Origin: Brachymonas wangyanguii
Lineage (GTDB): Bacteria > Pseudomonadota > Gammaproteobacteria > Burkholderiales > Burkholderiaceae_C
Assembly (NCBI RefSeq): GCF_045055315.1
Contig: NZ_CP173677.1
Span: forward strand, 2,343,892-2,407,891
DNA: 64,000 bases
Direction: 5' to 3'
The notes beneath the pieces were generated by a model. It worked only from the letters and a program-made list of their open reading frames with translations, was not told the DNA's origin and did not search any database. Shown in pieces: positions 8,544 through 16,225 of the stretch (positions are counted from its first letter, which is position 1; each line of letters starts with the position of its first letter). Both the position numbers and the translations under genes were made by a program.

Positions 8544-9341
8544 ATGTGCCAGTTGCTGGGGATGAACTGCAACACCCCGACCGACATCACTTTCAGCTTC
8601 AGCGGCTTCTCGCAGCGCGCCGGCGTCACCGACCACCACAGCGACGGCTGGGGCATCGCCTTTTTCGAGGGTCGCCATGATGCGCCGCCGGACGCGCCGG
8701 ACAAGGGCGTGCGCCTGTTCGTGGACCACGAGGCAGCCAGCAGCTCGGCGATTGCCCAGCTGATCCGCAGCTACCCGATCAAGAGCCGCAACGTGATCGC
8801 GCATATCCGCAAGGCGACGCAAGGCGTGATTTCGCTGGAAAACTGCCATCCGTTCGTGCGTGAGCTGTGGGGACGCTACTGGGTATTCGCCCACAACGGC
8901 AATCTGGAAGATTTTCATCCGCACCTGCACCGCCAGTTCCAGCCGGTAGGCGATACCGACAGCGAGCGTGCCTTTTGCTGGATCATGCAGGAAGTGGCCA
9001 AGTCGCATGCCGCCATGCCCAGCGTGGAGGAGCTGACGCGCACCCTGCGCGAACTGATGCCGCAACTGGCCAGTCACGGCACCTTCAACATGCTGCTCTC
9101 CAATGGCGCTGCCTTGTGGGCGCATGCCAGCACCAACCTGCACTACATCGTGCGCCAGGCGCCGTTCACCACGGCACAGCTCAGCGATGAGGATGTGAGC
9201 ATCGATTTTTCCGATGTCACCACGCCGCAGGACCGGGTCGCCGTGATTGCCACGCTGCCGCTGACCACCAATGAGCAGTGGACCGCGTTTGCCAGCGGCG
9301 AACTGCGCACCTTTGTGGATGGTGCGCCGGTCGACTGCTGA
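8544..9341 (+). CDS. class II glutamine amidotransferase (YafJ-like)
   Basis: A 265-residue Ntn-type glutamine amidotransferase. The catalytic nucleophile is Cys2, exposed after Met removal (MCQLLGMNC). SDGWGIAFF, HIRKAT and HNGNLEDF are the usual glutamine-binding and oxyanion motifs of the class II domain. There is no synthetase domain, so the ammonia acceptor is unknown, as for YafJ relatives. A good AGGAG lies 9 bases ahead of the ATG. It probably shares a transcript with the CWC gene upstream. Confidence 0.9.
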   Translation: MCQLLGMNCNTPTDITFSFSGFSQRAGVTDHHSDGWGIAFFEGRHDAPPDAPDKGVRLFVDHEAASSSAIAQLIRSYPIKSRNVIAHIRKATQGVISLENCHPFVRELWGRYWVFAHNGNLEDFHPHLHRQFQPVGDTDSERAFCWIMQEVAKSHAAMPSVEELTRTLRELMPQLASHGTFNMLLSNGAALWAHASTNLHYIVRQAPFTTAQLSDEDVSIDFSDVTTPQDRVAVIATLPLTTNEQWTAFASGELRTFVDGAPVDC

Positions 9342-9392
9342 GGTACTACCCCGCTGATGCGGCAGCCGTAACGCCGCCGCTGGCCTGCTGCA

Positions 9393-9680
9393 TCAGGCAG
9401 CGCCGGGCTTGCGTGTGCGGCTGCTGGCCGGCTTGCTGGCAGCGGCCGGCTTGGCTGCCGTGGCGGGCTTGCTGCGACTGGCGGCGGGTTTGGCAGCGGG
9501 CTTGCTGGCCGCAGCACTGCTCGTCTTGCTGGCAGCCGGCTTGGCGGCAGCGGTACGCGGCGTTGCCGGCTTGCGCGTGCTGGCCGCAGGCTTGCTGGCG
9601 GCGGCAGCCGGCTTGGCCACCGGGGCAGCAGCCTTTGCCGCCGCTTCCTTGGCCGCAGCGGCCTCCTTCTCGGCACGCGC
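9393..9680 (-). repeat. Lys/Ala/Pro low-complexity coding repeat in PhaM-like tail
   Basis: Imperfect tandem units of about 9-15 bp encoding KPAA, SKPA and AAKPA fill the last 90-95 codons. This is the coding sequence of a basic disordered tail, not an intergenic repeat. It is prone to slippage, so tail length may vary between strains. Confidence 0.7.
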
Positions 9681-10379
9681 ATCGGCTTCGGCCTGCATGC
9701 GGGCAGCAGCCTCTTCCTGCGCCTTCATGAAGTCGGCCTGCTGCTTGAGCACATCTTCCTGCGCCTGCTGGGCGATGCTCTGGAAGGTGTTCATCATGCT
9801 GCCCCACCACTGGCCCGCCTGAGCCCAGGCTTCGTTGAAGGGGATTTCCGGGGTGGCTTCCGTGGCGGGCGGCTCGGCGGCAGCGGCTTGCGGAGCCGCC
9901 GCTGCAGTCGGCGAGGCCGACTGGCTGGCTGGCTCAGCATTGGCGCTGCCGGTGAACGGTTGCCAGAAGGCGGCAAACGGCGACACCGGCGCCTCTTCGG
10001 CTGCGGGCGCGGCTTCGCTGCTGTCGGGCGCGACCGCCTTGACTGCCTGCGTGACGCTGGAAACAGTATCGGCCGCAGCCTGCTGGAACACCTGCGCCAT
10101 GTCGTTCATGCTGACATTCATGTCCTGCAGCGTGCTCAGCGTCATTTTCTGCACTTCCAGCGCCTGGATCGTGGCCTTGAGCGCAGTGGTGTTCTGTTCC
10201 AGCCAGAACTGCACGGTGCGCAGCTCCTGGATGCGGCGATCGACCTCTTCCGGGTCAACCGTGGGCGCGACCCACTGCGCGGCCGTGGGCGACAGGCCGC
10301 GCGGCTGCGTCATCTGGCGCAGGAAATCGAATCCGGGTACGAACTTGCTGAAATCAAAGCCGGCGGCATTCACGGTCAT
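9393..10379 (-). CDS. phaM: PhaM-like polyhydroxyalkanoate granule-associated protein
   Basis: A 328-residue protein whose N-terminal third matches the PhaM type: DFSKFVPGFDFLRQM, then VDRRIQELRTVQFWLEQN and the LKATIQALEVQKMTLSTL helix. In Ralstonia PhaM activates PHB synthase and ties granules to the nucleoid. A Pro/Ala linker, a second helical segment (about 175-225) and a basic C-terminal tail of about 100 residues follow. The tail is built from repeated AAAKPA/SKPA units resembling histone H1, suited to DNA binding. The ATG at 10379 gives the family N-terminus; 16 codons upstream do not fit. A phasin-like gene at 38.1 kb and a thiolase at 53 kb are consistent with PHA metabolism. Confidence 0.8.
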   Translation of the reverse strand: MTVNAAGFDFSKFVPGFDFLRQMTQPRGLSPTAAQWVAPTVDPEEVDRRIQELRTVQFWLEQNTTALKATIQALEVQKMTLSTLQDMNVSMNDMAQVFQQAAADTVSSVTQAVKAVAPDSSEAAPAAEEAPVSPFAAFWQPFTGSANAEPASQSASPTAAAAPQAAAAEPPATEATPEIPFNEAWAQAGQWWGSMMNTFQSIAQQAQEDVLKQQADFMKAQEEAAARMQAEADARAEKEAAAAKEAAAKAAAPVAKPAAAASKPAASTRKPATPRTAAAKPAASKTSSAAASKPAAKPAASRSKPATAAKPAAASKPASSRTRKPGAA

Positions 10380-10499
10380 GGCGGGGTCCCCTGTCTGGTT
10401 GGCATGGATCGGACAAGCATACCGCAAGCCACCGCTGCAGAACAGGCAGGCATTCCCTCAGGCCGGCAGCCACTGCTGCCAGGCCGCCGATTCAGGCCA

Positions 10500-11027
10500 T
10501 CAGTGGTGCATCATCGGCATTTTCTGCTGCGGGCCGGCGCTACGTGTCAGCGCGTGCACCGGGACCTGCAGCGTACGCTCGACGGCCTTGCCCTGGGCAT
10601 CGCGCAGCTCCAGCGTGAGCGGAATGACGCTGCCAGCCTGCACCGGGGCCTTCAGGTCCATCAGCATGATGTGGTAGCCACCCGGCTTGAGCGCGGTGGC
10701 CTGGCCGGCCGGCAAGGGCAGCTCGGGGAGATGGCGCATCTTCATCACGCCATCGATCACGGCCATTTCGTGCACTTCGACCACCGGCGTCAGCGGCGAA
10801 CGGGCACCAACCAGCGTCATGGCCTGGCTCGGCTGCAACTGCATGAAGGCACCGGTGGCCTGCTGGCCAGTGACCGTGGCACGGATCCAGGCATCATGCA
10901 CCTGCAGCTGGTGCCCGGAGACAGCGGTGGCGGCAGCGCGTGCCGGAGTGGTTTGGGCCTGGCTGGCAAAAGGCGTGACCGCAGCGGCCAGGGCGATCAG
11001 CAGGGAAGAGATACGAATGGGGGACAT
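10500..11027 (-). CDS. periplasmic copper chaperone PCu(A)C
   Basis: A 175-residue exported copper(I) chaperone that delivers copper to CuA centres, classically of cytochrome oxidase. A signal peptide ends near ASQAQ (about residue 25). The copper motif is complete: HEM (VEVHEMAV), then KM about 10 residues on, then YHIMLM with the final His and Met. A His-tipped C-terminus (MPMMHH) may add metal binding. It sits upstream of a DUF2946 gene in the same direction, a pairing often seen with copper genes. Given the CuA-containing NosZ in this window, delivery to N2O reductase is possible but inferred. Confidence 0.88.
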   Translation of the reverse strand: MSPIRISSLLIALAAAVTPFASQAQTTPARAAATAVSGHQLQVHDAWIRATVTGQQATGAFMQLQPSQAMTLVGARSPLTPVVEVHEMAVIDGVMKMRHLPELPLPAGQATALKPGGYHIMLMDLKAPVQAGSVIPLTLELRDAQGKAVERTLQVPVHALTRSAGPQQKMPMMHH

Positions 11028-11180
11028 GGTCTTGCTCCGTCAATGGATAGTGGCAGGGTATAGCCCGCTGCAGTGGCCAAAAGGGGGAAAAGCAACACTG
11101 CAGCAGGTGCCAGCAGCGCGCCGGGCAGCTGCATGGCGAACACGCGCCGGCTGACAGGCACACGCCTGCCGGCGACCGGC

Positions 11181-11567
11181 TCAGCCGATGGCTGGCGGCG
11201 CGCGCGCCTTGAACGGAGAAGCCGCCACCACGGGCAGTGTCGGCTGGTGCCAGACCGGAACCGCTTCAGCTGTCTCGACCTGCGGTGGCAGGCCAAAGGT
11301 GGCGGCGGGCGGCGGAGCCTCGAGCGCCAGGCACAACGCACACTCCTTGCCGTGCTGCAGGCCCACTGACAGGGCATCACTGTCGACATCGATCCACTGG
11401 ATGTGCCCCGCGCTGGAGCAGACCAGCCGCATGGATTCGGCATGCACCAGCGGGCTGACCCAGCTGGCGACCAGGGCCAACCAGACCAGGATGATCCAGC
11501 GACGCGCCCGCAGCGCCGGAGCGCGCAGCACGCGCTCGAATGGCTGGTGGTCGGCTGGAGTCCTCAT
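11181..11567 (-). CDS. DUF2946 family protein
   Basis: A 128-residue protein of the DUF2946 family, often found beside copper-handling genes. It has one N-terminal membrane segment or signal anchor (about residues 23-43, ending at HAES), then VCSSAGHIQW and a paired-cysteine ECALCLAL typical of the family, then a Pro-rich tail. The role is unknown; the paired cysteines and the downstream PCu(A)C gene 150 bp away suggest a copper link. The intervening 150 bp contain no gene. Confidence 0.75.
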   Translation of the reverse strand: MRTPADHQPFERVLRAPALRARRWIILVWLALVASWVSPLVHAESMRLVCSSAGHIQWIDVDSDALSVGLQHGKECALCLALEAPPPAATFGLPPQVETAEAVPVWHQPTLPVVAASPFKARAPPAIG

Positions 11568-11595
11568 GGCAACTGATTATGAGAGCAACAGACAG

Positions 11596-12522
11596 TTACG
11601 ACAAGTCGATATCCTTAGTGAATGCCACCTCATGCTGCAGGGCACCGAACAGGACCGAGCCCTGCCGGCTGCGTGCTTCGGCACGCCAGACATCGCCCGG
11701 CTGCAGCCAGGGCGTGCTGATCTGGCCATCGCGCTGCTGCTCGAGTGCGCGGCGGTCGGCCAGGCTGCATTGGCCCTTGCGCGTGTCCTGGTTGCGCACG
11801 GGAGCGGCACACAGGATGCTGCCGGCGCGCAGCGGACGCGTGGTGCACAAGCGCGCCAGCAGTTCGTGCAGGCCTTGCGCCATGTCGCTGCCGGCATCGC
11901 ACATGCCAAGCTTGCGGCCATTGCCGCTGAACTGCAGCGTGAGCTGCAGCCGGCCGTCCTGCCAGCTGTCGCCGAGTTCGTCAGGCGTCAGTGCCACCGG
12001 GCTGAAGGCGGTGAAAGGCTGCGCCAGCGCGGCATCGTCCACGCCCTGCCAGCGCAACTGGCTGCACAGCATCAGCAGGCGGATGCCGGCCAGCGCCTGG
12101 TCGCTGCTGGCGCCCTGCGGCAGATCACCGGTGACGACGGCCAGGCCCACTGCCAGATCGCCCTGGGCACGCTCCGAAGGCAGCAGCAGCCCGGCATGTG
12201 CCGCATGCAAGGGATCGCTGACGGCCTGCTCCAGCTGCGGCGTCAGCGCCTCAGGCAGCCAGGGATCGGCCTGCACGCACTGGTAGGCACGCGGCAGCGG
12301 TGCCATGCAGCGCGCCGGATCAAAGGCAAAGGCGTGCGGCGCGCGACCGCTGTTCAGGCTGTCGTAGATGTCCTGCAGCTGCGGCGACAGGAAGTTCCAG
12401 TCATCCAGCACCTGCTGCAGGCGGCCGGCGACATGGGTGGCATAGTGCGCGTGGCGCAGGTCGCGCGAGACCACGACCAGCTGGCCATCACGCGAGCCGT
12501 CGGAATAGGTAGCAAGTTTCAT
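11596..12522 (-). CDS. FAH-fold protein, probably catalytically inactive
   Basis: A 308-residue member of the fumarylacetoacetate hydrolase family, recognisable by MKLATYSDGSRDGQLVVVS, DDWNFLSPQLQDIYD, TAFSPVALTPDELG and RAGSI. Active relatives in this subfamily have GIDFEAEVAVVTGD, whose two Glu bind the metal; here the segment reads GDLAVGLAVVTGD, so both are gone. The Asp of the usual ANDVSLRNL is replaced (MLCSQLRWQG). The NHVELVRKAR stretch with the catalytic His and the GFGFFQSKP lysine loop are missing or rewritten. The frame is intact over the full length, which argues against recent decay. It is therefore either a pseudoenzyme or a long-lived relic. Comparison is to recalled family sequence. 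Confidence 0.72.
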   Translation of the reverse strand: MKLATYSDGSRDGQLVVVSRDLRHAHYATHVAGRLQQVLDDWNFLSPQLQDIYDSLNSGRAPHAFAFDPARCMAPLPRAYQCVQADPWLPEALTPQLEQAVSDPLHAAHAGLLLPSERAQGDLAVGLAVVTGDLPQGASSDQALAGIRLLMLCSQLRWQGVDDAALAQPFTAFSPVALTPDELGDSWQDGRLQLTLQFSGNGRKLGMCDAGSDMAQGLHELLARLCTTRPLRAGSILCAAPVRNQDTRKGQCSLADRRALEQQRDGQISTPWLQPGDVWRAEARSRQGSVLFGALQHEVAFTKDIDLS

Positions 12523-12549
12523 GTGGGGGCATAACGGCGGATCAGGCCG

Positions 12550-13452
12550 TCATTGTGCGACATCCTGTGCCCACTGTTCGGCCAGGAAATCGATCATCAC
12601 GCGCACCTTGGCCGGCGGCCGCCGTTGCGGCGGGTAGACCGCATGGATGCCGCCCACCTCCATGCCCGGATGCTCCAGTTCCAGCAACTGCAGTCGCCCG
12701 TCCTGCACCGCATCCTGCACGATGAAATCCGGCTCGTAGATGATGCCCTGGCCGCCCACCGCCGCCAGCAGCAGCGCATCGCCGTTGCTGCAGCGCAGAT
12801 TGCCGCTGATCTTCTGGCGCACCCGCCCGCCAATCCCAAAACGCCATTCATCGCTGCCCGAGCTGACCGACAGCGCATAGCGCAGGCAGTTGTGCTGCGC
12901 CAGATCTGCCACCTGGCGCGGCACGCCATGCTGGTCCAGATAGGCCGCGGACGCACACAGGCAGAGCCGGACCTGGCCCAGCCGGCGCGCCTGCAGCGGC
13001 GCGTCCTGCAAGTCACCTATGCGGATCGCCAGATCCCAGCGCTCGTCAAGCAGGTCGACGCGCACATCGGTCAGGCCCAGATCCACCGTCACCGCCGGAT
13101 AGCGCTGGCTGAACAGCGGCAGCAGCGGGGCAATGCGGCGCAGGCCAAAGGACAGCGGCACGTTCATGCGCAGCACGCCGCTGGCATCGATGCGCTGCGA
13201 GGCCGCCTCGGCTTCGGCCTCGTCGATATCGGCAAGGATGCGCTGGCAGGCCTCGAGGTAAGTGGCGCCGGCATCGGTCAGTGTGAGCCGGCGCGTGCTG
13301 CGATGAAACAGGCGCACGCCCAGCCGCGCTTCCAGCGCATCCACATGGCGCGTGGCCATGGCCGGTGACATGCCAAGATGCCGCGCCGCCGCCGACAGGC
13401 TGCCGGCCTGGGCCGCTCTTGCAAAAACACGCATGCTTACCACTCTATCCAT
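12550..13452 (-). CDS. LysR-family transcriptional regulator
   Basis: A 300-residue LysR-type regulator: winged helix-turn-helix at residues 1-60 (FARAAQAGSLSAAARHLGMS) and a periplasmic-binding-fold effector domain from about residue 90. It is transcribed away from the DODA-type dioxygenase gene, the usual arrangement for a LysR protein controlling its neighbour. A dyad at 13461-13477 lies just ahead of its own start codon and could serve autoregulation. The inducer cannot be predicted; an aromatic ring-cleavage substrate is an inference from context. Confidence 0.9.
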   Translation of the reverse strand: MDRVVSMRVFARAAQAGSLSAAARHLGMSPAMATRHVDALEARLGVRLFHRSTRRLTLTDAGATYLEACQRILADIDEAEAEAASQRIDASGVLRMNVPLSFGLRRIAPLLPLFSQRYPAVTVDLGLTDVRVDLLDERWDLAIRIGDLQDAPLQARRLGQVRLCLCASAAYLDQHGVPRQVADLAQHNCLRYALSVSSGSDEWRFGIGGRVRQKISGNLRCSNGDALLLAAVGGQGIIYEPDFIVQDAVQDGRLQLLELEHPGMEVGGIHAVYPPQRRPPAKVRVMIDFLAEQWAQDVAQ

Positions 13453-13460
13453 GGCTCATC

Positions 13461-13477
13461 TCCTACTGATAGTAGGA
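13461..13477. promoter_or_regulatory. dyad with LysR T-N11-A pattern
   Basis: TCCTAC-TGATA-GTAGGA is a perfect 6-5-6 inverted repeat located 9 bp upstream of the lysR start codon. It contains the T-N11-A spacing expected for LysR-type regulators. Position fits autoregulation of lysR and, at a distance, control of the divergent dioxygenase. Confidence 0.6.
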
Positions 13478-13522
13478 ACTGTACCTGCCACATCGTCTCT
13501 TCTCAAGTACCAGGCTCATCCC

Positions 13523-13541
13523 CATAATGAGAATCATCCTC
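13523..13541. promoter_or_regulatory. Fur-box-like sequence upstream of the dioxygenase
   Basis: The 19-mer CATAATGAGAATCATCCTC matches the Fur consensus GATAATGATAATCATTATC at 15 of 19 positions. It ends 19 bp before the dioxygenase ATG, in otherwise GC-rich DNA. If bound, Fur would overlap the promoter or ribosome-binding region and repress the gene when iron is plentiful. Confidence 0.55.
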
Positions 13542-13560
13542 GATTCAACACCTGACTGAC

Positions 13561-14379
13561 ATGAGCACCCACACCCCCCGCATGCCCACGCTGTACATCC
13601 CGCATGGCGCCGGCCCCTGCTTCTTCATGGACTGGAACCCGCCAGACGCCTGGGACGCCACCGCGGCCTATCTGCGCAGCATCGCCGGCAGCCTGCCGCA
13701 ACGGCCCAAGGCCATCGTGCTGGTCACGGCGCACTGGCTGGCGCCGCAGTTCACCGCCGGCAGCGCCGCCCAGCCCGGCATGCTGTTCGATTACTACGGC
13801 TTTCCGCCGCACACCTACCAGCTGCGCTACCCGGCACCGGGCGCACCAGCGCTGGCCGAACGTGTCACCGGCCTGATCCAGGCGGCCGGCCTGCCAGCCG
13901 CCCAGGACAGCGAACGCGGCTACGACCACGGCGTCTTCATTCCGATGCTGCTGGCCTTTCCCGATGCCGATATCCCGGTGCTGCAACTCTCGCTGCTGCA
14001 GGATCTGGATCCAGAAGCGCATCTGGCCATGGGCCGCGCGCTGGCACCGCTGCGCGACGAAGGCGTACTGATCATCGGCAGCGGCATGAGCTTCCACAAT
14101 ATGCGCGCCTATGGCGATCCGCGCGCCACGCCGGTGTCGCAGCAGTTCGATGCCTGGCTGTCCGAGACCGTGGCGCTGCCGGAACCCGAGCGCACGGCGC
14201 GGCTGGCACGCTGGGACAGCGCCAGCGGCCCGGCCGGCCGCCTGTCGCACCCGCCACGCGCCGAGGAGCACCTGCTGCCCCTGCTGGTCGTCGCCGGTGC
14301 TGCGGCCGATGACGCTGGCCAGCGTGACTTCAGCGATGAGGTCATGGCCACCACCATTTCCGCCTTCCGCTTCGGCTGA
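13561..14379 (+). CDS. DODA-type extradiol ring-cleavage dioxygenase (LigB fold)
   Basis: A 272-residue non-heme metal dioxygenase of the 4,5-DOPA-dioxygenase/YgiD group. Metal-binding and catalytic histidines lie in the expected contexts: IPHGAGP near residue 15, VTAHW near residue 58, GYDHGVFIPM near residue 122 and AEEHLLPLLV near the C-terminus. These enzymes open catecholic rings with Fe(II) or Zn. It is divergent from a LysR regulator, has a Fur-like box just upstream and is followed 23 bp later by a DUF2218 gene. The natural substrate is unknown; a catechol siderophore or related phenol would fit iron control but is an inference. Confidence 0.85.
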   Translation: MSTHTPRMPTLYIPHGAGPCFFMDWNPPDAWDATAAYLRSIAGSLPQRPKAIVLVTAHWLAPQFTAGSAAQPGMLFDYYGFPPHTYQLRYPAPGAPALAERVTGLIQAAGLPAAQDSERGYDHGVFIPMLLAFPDADIPVLQLSLLQDLDPEAHLAMGRALAPLRDEGVLIIGSGMSFHNMRAYGDPRATPVSQQFDAWLSETVALPEPERTARLARWDSASGPAGRLSHPPRAEEHLLPLLVVAGAAADDAGQRDFSDEVMATTISAFRFG

Positions 14380-14402
14380 AGGCCTTGTACCCGGAGACCC
14401 CC

Positions 14403-14708
14403 ATGAGCCTGACCGACCGCGGTGCCAGCAGCACCGCAGAAATTGCCACCATCGAGCCTGCCCGCATCATCCTGCGCCTGTGCAAGCACTGGGGCCACAA
14501 GTTTGCTGTACGCTACGACGAGCAGAGTGGCGAGATCGCGCTGACCGGCTATGGCAGCTGCAGCATGCAGCAGGTGCCGGGCGGCCTCGCCTTTCGGCTG
14601 CACTGCCCCGATCCCGCGCTGCTACCGCGCCTGCAGCAGGTGGTGGCGGAGCACGCACAGCGCATGGCACGCGACGAGACTTTTGACTTTCACTGGACGG
14701 CAGCCTGA
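14403..14708 (+). CDS. DUF2218 family protein
   Basis: A 101-residue protein of the DUF2218 family. The family signature is visible as LCKHWGHKFAV early and HAQRMARDETFDFHW at the end. The ATG at 14403 is used because it leaves a compact N-terminus. In other bacteria DUF2218 occurs next to or fused with siderophore-interacting proteins, though no function is proven. It follows the dioxygenase by 23 bp and is probably in the same, possibly Fur-controlled, unit. Confidence 0.75.
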   Translation: MSLTDRGASSTAEIATIEPARIILRLCKHWGHKFAVRYDEQSGEIALTGYGSCSMQQVPGGLAFRLHCPDPALLPRLQQVVAEHAQRMARDETFDFHWTAA

Positions 14709-14852
14709 TACTGCACCTTGTTGAAACAGTTCACCACTGAAAGCTTTTGCTACAGAACTCAGGGCTGGTCACAAGGTCCAATCAGATACAAGGGCCTGCT
14801 CCCGCAGCCATCTGCCGGAGCGCCCGCTATTTCGTATCGCCTGAGGAGGCCC

Positions 14853-15692
14853 ATGACCACTACCCGCCTTGCCACGCATTCCCTGTTCTCTCGCCGTCAC
14901 GCCATGACCCGCCTGTTGGCGGGCAGCCTGCTGCTGGGCAGCGCCGCCTGGCTGACCGCACCGTCGGTATCTGCCCAGACGGTGAACAGCGCCCAGCTGG
15001 CGCAAGTCAGCCCGACCTCACGCTTGGCCGGCAAGGCGCCTCCGAGCATGAAGCTGGACTACGCGCTCAAGGGCCGGGTATCGCGCATCGGCTACAGCGC
15101 CAACGCCACGCTGGACTGGCGCCGCACAGGCAATGCCTACCAGCTCGATTTCACCGCGCGCGCACCGCTGGTCAGCCGCACCCAATCGAGCAGCGGCACG
15201 GTCGGTGCCAACGGCCTGCGCCCGTCCCGCTTTACCGACAAGTGGCGCGGCAAGACGAATAGCGCCAGCTTCCAGCGCAATGGCAATCAGGGCAACATCA
15301 GCTACACCAATGGCAACACCGCGGCTGCCCTGCTGCCTGGCGCACAGGACCAGATCAGTGTGTTCATCCAGCTGATGGCGCTGATGGATGCCAACCCGGG
15401 CAAGTACGGCACCGGCCAGATCTTCGCCTTCCAGGCCTCGGACCACCGCCGCGCGCCGGTCTGGCGCTTCCGCGTGCAGGGCAAGGAAACCATCCAGGCC
15501 GCCGGCCAGTCGTTTGAGGCCTGGCGCGTGCGCCGCATCCTGGAAGATGGCGAGGACAAGCTGGTCGAAATCTGGCTGAGTCCGTGGAAGGCTGCCGATG
15601 GCACTACCTACCACCTGCCGGTGCGCCTGCGCATCTCCGAAGGCCCGAACGATTACGCCGAGCAGACACTCAAGGCACTGCCGAATCTCTGA
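14853..15692 (+). CDS. DUF3108 family exported protein
   Basis: A 279-residue protein with an N-terminal signal sequence (MTRLLAGSLLLGSAAWL, cleavage near SVSAQ) and a beta-rich DUF3108 domain of the kind predicted to form a periplasmic barrel-like fold. Typical elements are LDYALKGRVSRIGYSANATLDW, RFTDKWRG and the late EIWLSPW. GAGGAG lies 7 bp before the ATG at 14853. A later Met (residue 18) would also preserve the signal peptide. The function of the family is unknown. The 144 bp upstream hold no gene. Confidence 0.78.
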   Translation: MTTTRLATHSLFSRRHAMTRLLAGSLLLGSAAWLTAPSVSAQTVNSAQLAQVSPTSRLAGKAPPSMKLDYALKGRVSRIGYSANATLDWRRTGNAYQLDFTARAPLVSRTQSSSGTVGANGLRPSRFTDKWRGKTNSASFQRNGNQGNISYTNGNTAAALLPGAQDQISVFIQLMALMDANPGKYGTGQIFAFQASDHRRAPVWRFRVQGKETIQAAGQSFEAWRVRRILEDGEDKLVEIWLSPWKAADGTTYHLPVRLRISEGPNDYAEQTLKALPNL

Positions 15693-15822
15693 TGCCGATG
15701 GGCGTGCGGTAGTTGACGGACGGACTGCGGGATGGAGCCCGTTCTGCCCTTGATTCGGCCCGATCCGCTACCATGTAAAAACCATGATGTACCAAGACCT
15801 GTTTGACCAGACCGTTTCCGGC

Positions 15823-16119
15823 ATGCATACGCTGTATGACTCCGAGAGCTTTGTCGTGGTCCACATGCAGTCCAGCCCCCTGCTCAGCGGTGCCGACAGC
15901 ATCCTGATGCAGGGTCGCGACCATCTGGCGCTGGCGCGCAACGGTTTCGAGATCGTGGACAAGCGCTCCGGCCGCCACGTGTTCCTGGACGGCAGCTGGG
16001 CCGAGCTGTTCCAGCAGCAGATCGCCGCCTGGCAGGACAACACGCCAACGCAGGAAGAAGTCGAAGACACGCTGGAAGATTACGCCGTGCTGGCCTGCAG
16101 CCCGGTGCGCCTGCACTGA
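15823..16119 (+). CDS. DUF3567 family protein
   Basis: A small cytoplasmic protein of 98 residues, typical of betaproteobacteria, function unknown. Family features are LYDSESFVVVHM at the N-terminus, GFEIVDKRSGRHVFLDGSWAELF in the middle and PTQEEVEDTLEDYA near the end. The start at 15823 is chosen because relatives begin two or three residues before LYDS. An in-frame ATG at 15784 would add 13 residues. Neither start has a clear Shine-Dalgarno sequence. Confidence 0.72.
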   Translation: MHTLYDSESFVVVHMQSSPLLSGADSILMQGRDHLALARNGFEIVDKRSGRHVFLDGSWAELFQQQIAAWQDNTPTQEEVEDTLEDYAVLACSPVRLH

Positions 16120-16225
16120 GCCTCGGGCGCTCCCGCTACCTCTCCCCTACAATAAGCGGCACGTGGTCAACAGCCCGTGCCGTTTTTTTCTGCCTGCAGC
16201 GCCGCGACCCGGCCTGCCCTCCTGC

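Noticed and set aside
9393..9680. Repeat array or CRISPR-like region
   Set aside because: The periodicity is the coding sequence of a low-complexity protein tail, with no spacers or constant repeats.
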